Assembly (NCBI GenBank): GCA_016462305.1 | Contig: JAEMTM010000016.1 | Coordinates: 6,702-22,547 of the forward strand | Length of the DNA: 15,846 bases | From: Sphingomonadaceae bacterium | GTDB taxonomy: Bacteria; Pseudomonadota; Alphaproteobacteria; Sphingomonadales; Sphingomonadaceae | Direction of reading: 5' to 3' | Shown here: positions 6,865-14,385 of the stretch, piece by piece | How the letters are laid out: each line of letters begins with the position of its first letter | How positions within the stretch are numbered: position 1 is the first letter of the stretch | Position numbers and translations under genes: made by a program | Notes under the pieces: model-generated | Seen by the model: only the letters and a program-made list of their open reading frames with translations | What the model was told of the DNA's origin: nothing | Databases searched by the model: none

Positions 6865-9800
6865 TTATTCCCAATAATAAGGCATGCGCTTGCGCGTTCC
6901 GGTGACTTCTTCATGCAACGTGGCGGCGTCATATAGGCGGCCACCGATCATGACCTTTGCGACCTTGTCCGAATTGCGGATGTCAACGCTTGGGTCAGCA
7001 TCGAGGATGACGAGATCAGCAAGTTTGCCTGCGGCGATGGAGCCCACATCCTTGTCATAACCCAGCGAGCGAGCGGACTCGATGGTGCCAGCGGCGAGTG
7101 CCTCAATCGGTGACATGCCGCCACGGACGAAGGACCAAAGCTCCCAATGCGCGGCAATGCCGGCTTCTTGGCCATGGGCACCGATAGAGACAGGGACGCC
7201 CAGCTTGGCAAGTTTATGTGCCTCACGCGCGCTGTTGTCGTCGACATAATCCTCTTCCGGCGCAATTTCGCGGCGGGCATTATTGGCCGCAAGCTCGGTC
7301 GGCGGATAATGCTTCGCCATTAACGGATGCCGGAACACATCGGTATGTGACCGCCAATAAGGGTCGCCCGCTGGGCCGCCATAGGTCACCACAAGCGTGG
7401 GCGTATAACCCACCTTCGACTTGGCGTAGAATTGCAGCACGTCATCGTAGAAGATGTCGAGCGGGATATTATGCTCAAGCGTGGTGTTGCCATCGGCGAT
7501 CAGGTTCATGTCCATACCGAACAGCGAACCCCCTTCGGCGACCGAGCGCATATTCTCCTGAAGCGCGGCGGCCACCACTTGCTGACGCTGTTCACGGCGC
7601 GGCTGGTTGTAGTTTTTGACGCTATGCGCGCCTTGCGCTTTCAACCGCCGGACATGCGCCAGCGCATCATCCAAGCCGTTGATTTCGGCGTAGACGTCTG
7701 CGGCCTTGGCACCATAAACGATCTCGCCTGTCGAGAAGGAGCGTGGCCCAAGCAACAGGCCAGCCCGCTGCATCTCCAACGCCGGGAACACGGTGGCGGC
7801 GCTGCTTGACGGGTCATGGCGCGTGGTAACACCCATTGCGAGGTTGAGCATATTCACCCAATTTTGCTGCGGGGTCATTTCGTCCACGCCATAAGGGCCA
7901 TGGGCATGCGCATCGACAAGGCCAGGAATGATCGTCTTACCAGCGACGTCAACGGTCTTTGCGCCCGCAGGAATGGCAAAGTCGCCCATTTTGCCAACGG
8001 CCTTAATCCGGTCATTTTCGACCAGGATCACGGCATTGTCGATTATTCCGCCGCTCTTGTCCGCCATGGTGACAACGCGTGCGCCGGTGAAGGCGACAAC
8101 GCCACTTGGGCGGTCCGAGTTGACCGTCATGGACAGCGATACGCCTTGCTTGGGCGGGGCAAATTTGACGGGCTTTGCATCCTTGGCCAGCGGGCCATTG
8201 GGATAGAAAGATTTGGTCTGCGCCGCGAATAAGGTCGGCCCAATTGCCCAATGCAAGGCGTCGCCATTGCGGCTCCAATGCATATAATCCGCGCCGCCGT
8301 TGCTGACCTTTACGACCGGAAGCGCACTGCCTGATGACGAAGCCGTCACGTCCTGCGTGCCCGGCATGAGGGGCATGACAAAGGCCTCGTAATTTTGGCG
8401 GAAGGCAAAGTTATTGCCATCGGGCGACACTTCGTAAATCGTCGTCAGTTCACCACTGGCATGGGTGCGCTTGGCTTCGCCGTTCATATCGACGCTGACG
8501 AGCATGCGCTTGTTCGCGCCCGATTCTGTGTAAAATATCCGGTCGTTGGAGGCACCGAAATGTGGCGCGGTTCCCGCCGAGGTGACGCGTGTTGCCGGTC
8601 CGCCCATCGCGGGCATCCGGTAAATGCCGGACTGGTCCGATCGTAATGGCGAGGTCAGTCCGCCGCCTTCCAGCTTTTCAAAGACGATTGTCTGGCCATC
8701 GGGCGAGAAACGCGGGCGGGCATAATGGCCGGGCTGCGCCGTTGCCTTTTTGGGCGTGCCGCCGCTTGCGCTGATGATGTGGATGTTACCAAGGCCCTTA
8801 TCGGTCCAATGGACATAAGCGATGGTCTTGCCGTCGCGCGACCAAGTGGGATAGGCCTCCATAGCGGTATCGGACGCGGTCAGGCGTCGTGCCGTGCCAC
8901 CACTTGCGGGCTTTAGCCATAATTTGCCCATGGTTTCAAACAGCACGGTCCGGCCATCTGGCGACGTTACAGGGCTGCGCGGCATTTTGGTTTCAAAGCT
9001 GGCGGGCGCGACTTCAATTTGGGGCAGCGGCGGGTCAATCATGTCGCGCGTGTCCGAAACGCGGAACGGGATGACGCTGGACGCGCCGCTTGGCCAATCA
9101 ACCTTGCGGATCTTGCCGCCTGCCCAGAAATAGATGGTCTTGCTGTCGGGTGACCAATCCATGTTGGGATAGACGCCCGTAACGGCCCAGGTTTCCTGCA
9201 CATCTTGATCCAGCGCATCGTAAATCTTGCGCTCTTCGCCCGTGCTGAGGTCCTTCACATATAGTTTGGACTGAGTCCGCTCGCGGCGGACAAAGGCGAT
9301 TTTTTGGCCGTCGGGCGAAGGGGTTGGGCGGACCGATCCGCCGACGCCTGATACCGCCGTTTCGGTATTGCCGGTTTCGATGTCATAGCTTTCAATATCG
9401 AAAACCTGGCCGTTGGAATCCTGCGCATATTGGAAAATGGGGCCGGGCGTGATGTTGCGCGTGTAATAAATATGCCTGCCATCGGGCGCAAAGATAGGTT
9501 CGCCCAATTCCTTCTGGTGCTGCTCATTGGGCCGCTTGACCAACAAGACGCCTGCGCCGCCGGAAACATGGTAGAGCCAGACTTCGCCTGTTCCTAGCGA
9601 GCGGCCCGTGGTGAAATGCTTCTTGGCGGCGATGAAGCGGCCATCGGGGCTCCAGCTTGGTTGATTGAGCAAGCGAAAATCCTCTTTGCTCAACTGCCTC
9701 TTGTCCGAACCGTCGCGGTTCATGATCCAGATATTGTCGCCACCACCCCGGTCAGAGGTAAAGGCAATGCGCGTCCCATCGGGCGAAAAGCGCGGCTGTG

Positions 9801-10092
9801 TTTCAAACGGCAGCCCTTCGGCTATGCGGGTTGGCGTGCCGCCAGTTACGGGCATGATATAGATATCGCCAAGCAGATCGAACGCAATCGTCCGGCCATC
9901 GGGGCTGACGTCAAGGTTCATCCATGATCCTTCGTCAGTGTCGATGTTGATCTGACGCACCGTCAGGCCCGGAGGAGCGGCAACATCCCATTTGGTGGCC
10001 TTGTCATCGGCAGCGGCTGGCGCTTGGGCAAATGCGCTCGTCGGCAGGATTGCCGCGCTCAGCAACAAGACGGATTTGATGTAATGTTTCAT
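6865..10092 (-). CDS. Exported TolB-like propeller-amidohydrolase fusion protein
   Basis: This 1075-residue protein is probably periplasmic or surface-associated. It has a clear signal peptide (KSVLLLSAAILPTSAFA, cleavage near 22). Residues about 45-630 hold roughly eleven PD40 repeats (SPDG-type blades near 63, 103, 147, 202, 259, 314, 377, 418, 463, 556 and 607), as in TolB and DPP-IV-like propellers. From about 666 there is an imidazolonepropionase-type amidohydrolase: PGLVDAHAHG gives H729 and H731, HSVKNY gives K826 as a possible bridging lysine, and TLEHN gives H874. The usual late aspartate region instead reads GAHGQ (H973), which I recall as normal for this subfamily. The C terminus has the GSIAAGKLADLVIL strand. 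A hydrolase acting on an amide, peptide or cyclic substrate is likely; the substrate is unknown. GGGGGGAG (10107-10100) lies 7 bases before ATG 10092 and supports that start. The gene appears monocistronic. Confidence 0.9.
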   Translation of the reverse strand: MKHYIKSVLLLSAAILPTSAFAQAPAAADDKATKWDVAAPPGLTVRQINIDTDEGSWMNLDVSPDGRTIAFDLLGDIYIMPVTGGTPTRIAEGLPFETQPRFSPDGTRIAFTSDRGGGDNIWIMNRDGSDKRQLSKEDFRLLNQPSWSPDGRFIAAKKHFTTGRSLGTGEVWLYHVSGGAGVLLVKRPNEQHQKELGEPIFAPDGRHIYYTRNITPGPIFQYAQDSNGQVFDIESYDIETGNTETAVSGVGGSVRPTPSPDGQKIAFVRRERTQSKLYVKDLSTGEERKIYDALDQDVQETWAVTGVYPNMDWSPDSKTIYFWAGGKIRKVDWPSGASSVIPFRVSDTRDMIDPPLPQIEVAPASFETKMPRSPVTSPDGRTVLFETMGKLWLKPASGGTARRLTASDTAMEAYPTWSRDGKTIAYVHWTDKGLGNIHIISASGGTPKKATAQPGHYARPRFSPDGQTIVFEKLEGGGLTSPLRSDQSGIYRMPAMGGPATRVTSAGTAPHFGASNDRIFYTESGANKRMLVSVDMNGEAKRTHASGELTTIYEVSPDGNNFAFRQNYEAFVMPLMPGTQDVTASSSGSALPVVKVSNGGADYMHWSRNGDALHWAIGPTLFAAQTKSFYPNGPLAKDAKPVKFAPPKQGVSLSMTVNSDRPSGVVAFTGARVVTMADKSGGIIDNAVILVENDRIKAVGKMGDFAIPAGAKTVDVAGKTIIPGLVDAHAHGPYGVDEMTPQQNWVNMLNLAMGVTTRHDPSSSAATVFPALEMQRAGLLLGPRSFSTGEIVYGAKAADVYAEINGLDDALAHVRRLKAQGAHSVKNYNQPRREQRQQVVAAALQENMRSVAEGGSLFGMDMNLIADGNTTLEHNIPLDIFYDDVLQFYAKSKVGYTPTLVVTYGGPAGDPYWRSHTDVFRHPLMAKHYPPTELAANNARREIAPEEDYVDDNSAREAHKLAKLGVPVSIGAHGQEAGIAAHWELWSFVRGGMSPIEALAAGTIESARSLGYDKDVGSIAAGKLADLVILDADPSVDIRNSDKVAKVMIGGRLYDAATLHEEVTGTRKRMPYYWE

Positions 10093-10094
10093 AT

Positions 10095-10150
10095 ATAGGC
10101 TCCCCCCTTATATTTCTTATAGCGTATAGGCTGCCATGCCTAGCGCCTAT
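10095..10150. repeat. Cluster of ATAGGC / GCCTAT elements
   Basis: Four copies of a 5-6 bp element fall within 56 bp: ATAGGC at 10095-10100 and 10126-10131, GCCTA at 10138-10142 and GCCTAT at 10145-10150. The middle pair forms the inverted repeat TAGGC-N6-GCCTA. They surround the -10-like and Shine-Dalgarno region of the 6865-10092 gene, so an operator or RNA structure is possible. Short elements can recur by chance. Confidence 0.35.
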
Positions 10151-10390
10151 CCGCAAGCCCGCATCGCGCCTTTGATAACCCGCACCCAGCGTTGCGCGAA
10201 CGACTTTTGCCAAACGACTTGGGTTTCGCAAAACCACGCAAATGTGGGGCTTGTCGCTGGAAAGTCACACTAAGGTCTCACCTAAACGGCTGTGCCGACA
10301 AGCTATAACCGGACTAAAGATAAGAAAGAGCGCCTGACAACCAAACAGGCCGCCACTGGCACTCTTTCAAAACAAATCCTACATTTCAAG

Positions 10391-10429
10391 CCCGCATTTT
10401 TCTGCTCTTCGTCGGACCGAAACTGCGGG
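10391..10429 (-). terminator. Weak candidate terminator after pal
   Basis: On the minus strand CCCGCA (10429-10424) pairs with TGCGGG (10396-10391), starting 12 bases past the pal stop. A smaller TTCG/CGAA hairpin sits inside. Only a mixed CTTGAAAT follows, not a U tract, so function as an intrinsic terminator is doubtful. It is the best candidate for the end of the tol-pal operon. Confidence 0.25.
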
Positions 10430-10441
10430 TCTGGCCTCGCT

Positions 10442-10978
10442 TTATCGAATGGTTACAGTCACCGCACGGCGGTTTTGCGCCCAAGCCTGCTCGTCCGATC
10501 CCAATGCCGATGGCCGTTCTTTGCCATAGCTGACGGTCTGAATACGGCTGGCATCGACACCAATGGAAACGAGGAAGTTTTTGGCGGAGTTCGCACGACG
10601 CTCACCCAAGGCAAGGTTGTAATCGCGGGTTCCGCGTTCATCGGCATGGCCTTCGACGGTGATACGCGTGCTCGGATATTGCGCCAACCACTGCGCCTGA
10701 CGCTGGAGTGTTGCCTGATCTTCGGCATCAACGTTGAAGCGGTCGGTTTCAAACAAGATGCGGTCGCCAAACTGGCCAACTTGTTGCAGGAAATCCTCCT
10801 GACTGCCGGGGATGGTCTGGCCAGCGGCATTAGCGTTCGGGTCTGCCGTCGGCGTCTGGCCATAATTGGTGCCTTGGGCCTCAGGTGGCAGGGTATCGAC
10901 TTCCTTCTTGCCACAGCCGGCAACAAAAGCGGTCGATGCCAGCAAAAGGGCTGCCATTTTGATCGTATTTTTCGTCAT
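10442..10978 (-). CDS. pal: Peptidoglycan-associated lipoprotein Pal
   Basis: Pal is the outer-membrane lipoprotein that binds peptidoglycan and TolB, and is the end point of the Tol-Pal system. The 178-residue precursor has a lipoprotein signal ending in VAGC, with the lipidated cysteine at C22. Residues after the cysteine (GKK) give no inner-membrane retention aspartate, which fits outer-membrane sorting. A flexible linker leads to an OmpA-like domain (about 73-178) carrying EGHADERGT (109-117) and YNLALGERRAN (120-130), the diaminopimelate-binding segment. Its end (NRRAVTVTIR) is complete. AAGGAG (10990-10985) lies six bases before ATG 10978. It is the last gene of the operon, 60 bp after tolB, with two possible hairpins in that gap. 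No cpoB/ybgF follows it. Confidence 0.96.
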   Translation of the reverse strand: MTKNTIKMAALLLASTAFVAGCGKKEVDTLPPEAQGTNYGQTPTADPNANAAGQTIPGSQEDFLQQVGQFGDRILFETDRFNVDAEDQATLQRQAQWLAQYPSTRITVEGHADERGTRDYNLALGERRANSAKNFLVSIGVDASRIQTVSYGKERPSALGSDEQAWAQNRRAVTVTIR

Positions 10979-10990
10979 GGTCTTCTCCTT

Positions 10991-11015
10991 GGGCTTTGCC
11001 CGACATTCGGTCGGG
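10991..11015 (-). promoter_or_regulatory. Alternative hairpins in the tolB-pal gap
   Basis: Two perfect stems share three bases, so only one can form in full. The first is CCCGAC-N5-GTCGGG (10999-11015) and the second is GGGC-AAA-GCCC (10991-11001), which directly abuts the pal Shine-Dalgarno AAGGAG at 10990. They could tune pal translation, or mark mRNA processing that makes pal more abundant than tolB. The structure is seen in the sequence; the function is inference. Confidence 0.4.
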
Positions 11016-11038
11016 ATGGGTATAAGAATGAAACTGAA

Positions 11039-12403
11039 TTACGGCAATATAGGTCCCCATGCCGGGTCGGAACCATCGACAGGCGTGGGCAATTGGCGTT
11101 CGTTGGAACCGGTCAGGTCAACTTGCCAGATACTTGCTTTACCACTTCCTTTGGCCGTGCGGAAGAATTGGATAACGCGGCCATTGGGGGCCCAAGTCGG
11201 CGCCTCGTCTTGCCAGCTATTGGTCAGCAGCCGTTCGCCCGAACCGTCAGGCCGCATCGTACCAACGCGGAAGTCGCCAGCGATACGTGTAAAGGCAATC
11301 AAGTCAGCGCGCGGGCTCCATTCGGGCGTGGCGTAACGGCCCGCGCCAAAGCTGATGCGGCGCTGGTTGCTGCCATCGGCGTTCATCACGTAGATTTGCT
11401 GGCTGCCCGAACGGTCGCTTTCAAACACGATCTGACGGCCATCGGGGGAGAAACTGCCGCCGACATCAATGCCGGGCGAGCTGGTGAGCTTTACAGGTGC
11501 GCCGTTGCCGCTCGCCGATATTTTGTAGACATCGGTGTTACCCGAAACCGCCATCGAATATAATATCGTCTGGCCATCGGGCGACCAGCGCGGCGCGAAA
11601 GTGGGGTTGTTGGATTGGGTAATCAGGCGCTGACGTCCGGTATCAATGTCATAGACATAAATACGCGGGTTGCCGTCGACATAAGACAAATACAGAATCG
11701 ATTTATAACTGGGCGAGAATCGCGGCGTCAGTGCGGTCGATTGGCCATTGGTTATGAAGCGATGGTTTGCGCCATCCGAATCCATGATCGCAAGCCGCTT
11801 GATCCGCTTATTCTTCGGCCCGCTTTCGGCGATATAGGCAATGCGGCTATCGAAAAAGGGCAGTTCGCCCGTCAGCCGTGCATAGATTGCATCGGCGCAT
11901 TTATGCGCGGCCCTGCGCCATTCGCGCGGCGGCACATTAAAGCCAAGCCGCGTGGTTTCATTGCCGAAACCAACGTCGTAGAGATAACAGCCAACGGTCA
12001 AATTGCCATCGCCGCCCACGCGGACAAAGCCCTGCACCAGTTGTTCGACCGGACGCGCTTTCCAATATTCAAATTGCGGCGCGGTCACTTCGGCTAAGCC
12101 AATCATGCGCAGGCCATTTGGCCCTTGCGTGTCAAACACGCCCGATGCGCGTAGGTCGGAGGAGATAACCTCTGCAATCTGGCGACCCAGTGCAGCGCTA
12201 TTGCCCGCTGGCGTGTCGGCTGGCGACGGCGCGACCAAAGCAGGGACCGCGATGGAGCGGGTTTTGGAGGTGTCAAATTCGACCAATTCCGGCTCATCTG
12301 TTGCAGGCGTCGGAGGGGGCGGTGTTTGCGCAATCGCGGCTTGCGTGCCCAAGATTAAAAGCAGGAAAGATGCCAGTTTCCAGTTCAGTGCGAAGAGTGA
12401 CAT
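11039..12403 (-). CDS. tolB: Tol-Pal system periplasmic protein TolB
   Basis: TolB is the periplasmic partner of Pal and TolA in the outer-membrane constriction system. The 454-residue precursor starts with a signal peptide (MSLFALNWKLASFLLLILG, cleavage after AIA near 26) and a proline-rich linker. The TolB N-terminal alpha/beta domain follows, then a six-bladed propeller with recurrent SPDG-type motifs (RWSPDGQTILYS, SFSPDGRQIVFESD, EWSPRADLIAFTR) ending DPAWGPILP. Start choice: ATG 12403 has AAGGA (12417-12413) nine bases upstream. ATG 12412 lies directly on that element. An in-frame ATG at 12487 would add a non-signal stretch inside tolA. The stop of tolA is 13 bases before the chosen start, so the genes are tightly coupled. 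Confidence 0.94.
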   Translation of the reverse strand: MSLFALNWKLASFLLLILGTQAAIAQTPPPPTPATDEPELVEFDTSKTRSIAVPALVAPSPADTPAGNSAALGRQIAEVISSDLRASGVFDTQGPNGLRMIGLAEVTAPQFEYWKARPVEQLVQGFVRVGGDGNLTVGCYLYDVGFGNETTRLGFNVPPREWRRAAHKCADAIYARLTGELPFFDSRIAYIAESGPKNKRIKRLAIMDSDGANHRFITNGQSTALTPRFSPSYKSILYLSYVDGNPRIYVYDIDTGRQRLITQSNNPTFAPRWSPDGQTILYSMAVSGNTDVYKISASGNGAPVKLTSSPGIDVGGSFSPDGRQIVFESDRSGSQQIYVMNADGSNQRRISFGAGRYATPEWSPRADLIAFTRIAGDFRVGTMRPDGSGERLLTNSWQDEAPTWAPNGRVIQFFRTAKGSGKASIWQVDLTGSNERQLPTPVDGSDPAWGPILP

Positions 12404-12417
12404 ATATCTCATTCCTT
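12404..12417 (-). promoter_or_regulatory. Shine-Dalgarno that decides the tolB start
   Basis: AAGGA (12417-12413) overlaps the last A of the tolA stop codon and is nine bases from ATG 12403. Upstream in-frame ATG 12412 begins immediately after it and could not use it. This supports a 454-residue TolB that starts right at its signal peptide. Confidence 0.6.
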
Positions 12418-13214
12418 TATCCCGTGGCGCGTAAACGCAGCTTGTGGGTTTTCCAAACGTCATAATATTCAGGATCAAGCCCGTCATAAGGTGATGCTGC
12501 GCGCACCGCTTGCAAGATGCAATCTTTCAACGGCCCTGCCTGTGTCTGGTTGGTGTCGTTCAGGCCAATTTGCCTGTCAAAACGCACGGAAGTCAATTTG
12601 CCCGATGGTTCAAGGCTGAGCGTTACGAACGTCTCAATCTTGTTGATGTCGACGCCCGTTGGCGCACAGGCACGCACGCGACTGCGGATTTGGCCAGCGA
12701 TGCTGACGCCAACCGAGCGGCGCACTTCAGTGGCGGTTTTCGTGGCTGGCGTGCCCACGGCCTTGCCCGCGCCGGGGGCCTTGCCGATATTGTTAATGCT
12801 GTCTTCAAAGCTGCGGCTGAGGCCGCCGGGTTTGGCGGGGGTGGTGCCTTTGCCGCTGACTGTCGGGGATTTGGGCTTCGGCGTAACCTTTGAAACAGGC
12901 GGGCTAGTGTCCGGCTTTGCGGGCTTAGGCACAGGCTTTGTCTGCGGCTTTTCGATTTGCATCACGGGCGTCGGAGCAGGTGGCGGTACTGATGGCGCGG
13001 TCTCGCCTGCGGCTGGCGGCGCGGATTCCTCTTGGATCGCATCCGGCGCGCTCGACACATCGGCGATTTCGCCCACAAGCGAAACGGAGATCGACTCTGG
13101 CTTGGGCGCAGTTTTTGCAGATGCCATCAGCCCAAGCGCGAACACGCCCAGCAACAGGCCGTGGACGCCAACGGCAGCGCCAAATCCGAATATCTCCGCC
13201 CGATCCATTGCCAT
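12417..13214 (-). CDS. tolA: Tol-Pal system protein TolA (TonB-like)
   Basis: TolA spans the periplasm and passes energy from TolQ-TolR to TolB and Pal. The 265-residue protein has one N-terminal membrane helix (about 9-31) containing H18, comparable to the helix histidine of E. coli TolA. A Pro/Lys-rich periplasmic stretch (about 65-130) follows, then a C-terminal TolA/TonB-like domain with C183 and C232, which may form a disulfide. It is much shorter than E. coli TolA, which has a long Ala/Lys-rich helix; here an extended proline-rich linker does that job, as in many alphaproteobacteria. ATG 13214 is 4 bases after the tolR stop, and ATG 13208 (two codons later) is also possible. Neither has a strong Shine-Dalgarno, so coupling to tolR is likely. 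It could be labelled an energy transducer TonB by similarity, but context settles it as TolA. Confidence 0.88.
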   Translation of the reverse strand: MAMDRAEIFGFGAAVGVHGLLLGVFALGLMASAKTAPKPESISVSLVGEIADVSSAPDAIQEESAPPAAGETAPSVPPPAPTPVMQIEKPQTKPVPKPAKPDTSPPVSKVTPKPKSPTVSGKGTTPAKPGGLSRSFEDSINNIGKAPGAGKAVGTPATKTATEVRRSVGVSIAGQIRSRVRACAPTGVDINKIETFVTLSLEPSGKLTSVRFDRQIGLNDTNQTQAGPLKDCILQAVRAASPYDGLDPEYYDVWKTHKLRLRATG

Positions 13215-13218
13215 CTGG

Positions 13219-13683
13219 TTAGTTTTCGTTTGATGAACCAGTGGTGACTAAGCTCACACTGTTCAACCCCGCACGGTTCAATTCGCCCATGACGCGCATC
13301 ATTTGGCCATAGCTGATCGCGCTATCCCCGCGCAGCATGATCTGACGCGGCTTGTCAGGTGTTTGCGCGGCGGCGATTTCGCCCAGTCGTGCGGCAAGGT
13401 CAGCGGGCGCAACCTGGGTGCCATCGATGAACGTCACGCCGTCGCGGTCAATGGTGATTTCTATGGGTTCATCCTTTTGATCCAGCGCATTTGCGCGGCT
13501 TTCCGGCAGCTCGACGGGGACGCCCGTTACCAACAAGGGCGCGGTGACCATGAAGATGATGAGCAGAACGAGCATGACGTCCACGAACGGTGTAACGTTG
13601 ATGTCCGCCATTGGCGCACGTCGGCTTCCCCGCCGTCGCCCACGTCCGCCGCCGCTGCTGCCCGATGAAGTGTTCATGGCCAT
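13219..13683 (-). CDS. tolR: Tol-Pal system protein TolR (ExbD family)
   Basis: TolR is the inner-membrane motor partner of TolQ. The 154-residue protein has a Gly/Arg-rich cytoplasmic tail (8-23), one membrane helix (about 33-53) with the proton-path aspartate D35 in TPFVDVMLVLLIIFMV (equivalent to E. coli D23), and a periplasmic ExbD/TolR domain ending near residue 150. ATG 13683 is two bases after the tolQ stop, and GAGG lies seven bases upstream. ATG 13677 is a possible start two codons later. The order between tolQ and tolA identifies it as TolR rather than ExbD. Confidence 0.95.
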   Translation of the reverse strand: MAMNTSSGSSGGGRGRRRGSRRAPMADINVTPFVDVMLVLLIIFMVTAPLLVTGVPVELPESRANALDQKDEPIEITIDRDGVTFIDGTQVAPADLAARLGEIAAAQTPDKPRQIMLRGDSAISYGQMMRVMGELNRAGLNSVSLVTTGSSNEN

Positions 13684-13685
13684 GC

Positions 13686-14378
13686 TTAAACCTCAAGCTC
13701 CAATTCCCGGCTCAACGTCCCATGAAAGCCATCGGCAAAGCGCCCCATGCGTGCTTCATATTGGTTCAGACGGTGGGAGAAAAGGTTATACGCGATGACC
13801 GCTGGAATGGCGGCAAACAGGCCAATGGCGGTGGCAAATAACGCCTCCGCAATCCCCGGCGCGACAACGGCAAGGCTGGAATTTTGCTCTGCCGCAATGG
13901 CGGCAAAGCTGCGCATGATGCCCCATACGGTGCCGAACAGGCCAATGAACGGGGCAACGGAGCCGGTGGTGGCCAGAAAGTTCAGGCGATTGGCGAGGCG
14001 GTCGGTTTCCGCCGCGATTGTGGCGTCCATCGCGGTGGCAAGCCGCTCACGCGTTCCGGCGCGGTCAATGTTTTTGCCTTTGGTGGACAGCCGCCATTCG
14101 GCGATCCCCGCGGCAAAGACCTTCGACACCGGCAGTTCATTTTGCGCATGTGCCTTGGAAAAAGCCGCAATATCCGAGCTGCCCCAAAATTCACGCTCAA
14201 ACGCTTCGCTTTTCCGGTTGATACCTGACATCTTGACCGTGAAGCTGATGATGATCGTCCACACCCAGATGCTGGACAGCGCCAGGCCGACAATGACCGA
14301 TTTGACCACCAAGTCGGCGTCCATAAACAAATTGACGGGTGAAAAGCCCATATTTTGGGTCGCGATAAGCAGGCTCAT
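13686..14378 (-). CDS. tolQ: Tol-Pal system protein TolQ (MotA/ExbB family)
   Basis: TolQ forms the inner-membrane proton channel with TolR that energises TolA. The 230-residue product has the same length as E. coli TolQ. It has three membrane helices (about 22-47, 133-158 and 172-197) and a large cytoplasmic loop between the first two. Conserved channel residues include T150 in GLFGTVWGIM and T183 in ATAIGLFAAIPA. ATG 14378 has AGGA (14387-14384) five bases upstream, overlapping the ybgC stop. An in-frame ATG at 14471 would add 31 residues of unrelated sequence read from ybgC and is rejected. Expression is expected from a promoter upstream of ybgC. Confidence 0.95.
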   Translation of the reverse strand: MSLLIATQNMGFSPVNLFMDADLVVKSVIVGLALSSIWVWTIIISFTVKMSGINRKSEAFEREFWGSSDIAAFSKAHAQNELPVSKVFAAGIAEWRLSTKGKNIDRAGTRERLATAMDATIAAETDRLANRLNFLATTGSVAPFIGLFGTVWGIMRSFAAIAAEQNSSLAVVAPGIAEALFATAIGLFAAIPAVIAYNLFSHRLNQYEARMGRFADGFHGTLSRELELEV

Positions 14379-14385
14379 GAATATC

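Larger units (their letters stand above)
10093..10441. other. 349-bp intergenic region between pal and the amidohydrolase gene
   Basis: No convincing gene lies here. Reading on the minus strand, it holds the 3' end of the pal transcript and the leader and probable promoter of the amidohydrolase gene. TATAAG at 10121-10116 and TATACG at 10128-10123 are -10-like, but neither has a good -35 partner. ATAGGC occurs at 10095-10100 and 10126-10131, and in reverse as GCCTA at 10138-10142 and GCCTAT at 10145-10150. A longer-range inverted repeat pairs GCTTGTCG (10249-10256) with CGACAAGC (10296-10303). Between 10155 and 10245 I see nothing I can name. Confidence 0.5.

Noticed and set aside
10292..11563. 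423-codon plus-strand open frame antisense to pal and tolB
   Set aside because: It runs opposite two clear genes and its product shows no domain or family character; long antisense frames are expected in GC-rich coding DNA.
7000..12000. Recurrent ccatcgggcga-type strings as a DNA repeat family or CRISPR-like array
   Set aside because: They are irregularly spaced and each encodes the SPDG turn of a propeller blade in tolB or the amidohydrolase gene; they reflect protein repeats.
12404..12487. Longer TolB start at ATG 12487
   Set aside because: It would put 28 residues in front of a clear signal peptide and lie inside tolA; a Shine-Dalgarno supports 12403.
12517..13233. 238-codon plus-strand open frame opposite tolA
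   Set aside because: It is a low-complexity mirror of the proline-rich tolA region and shows no recognisable protein features.
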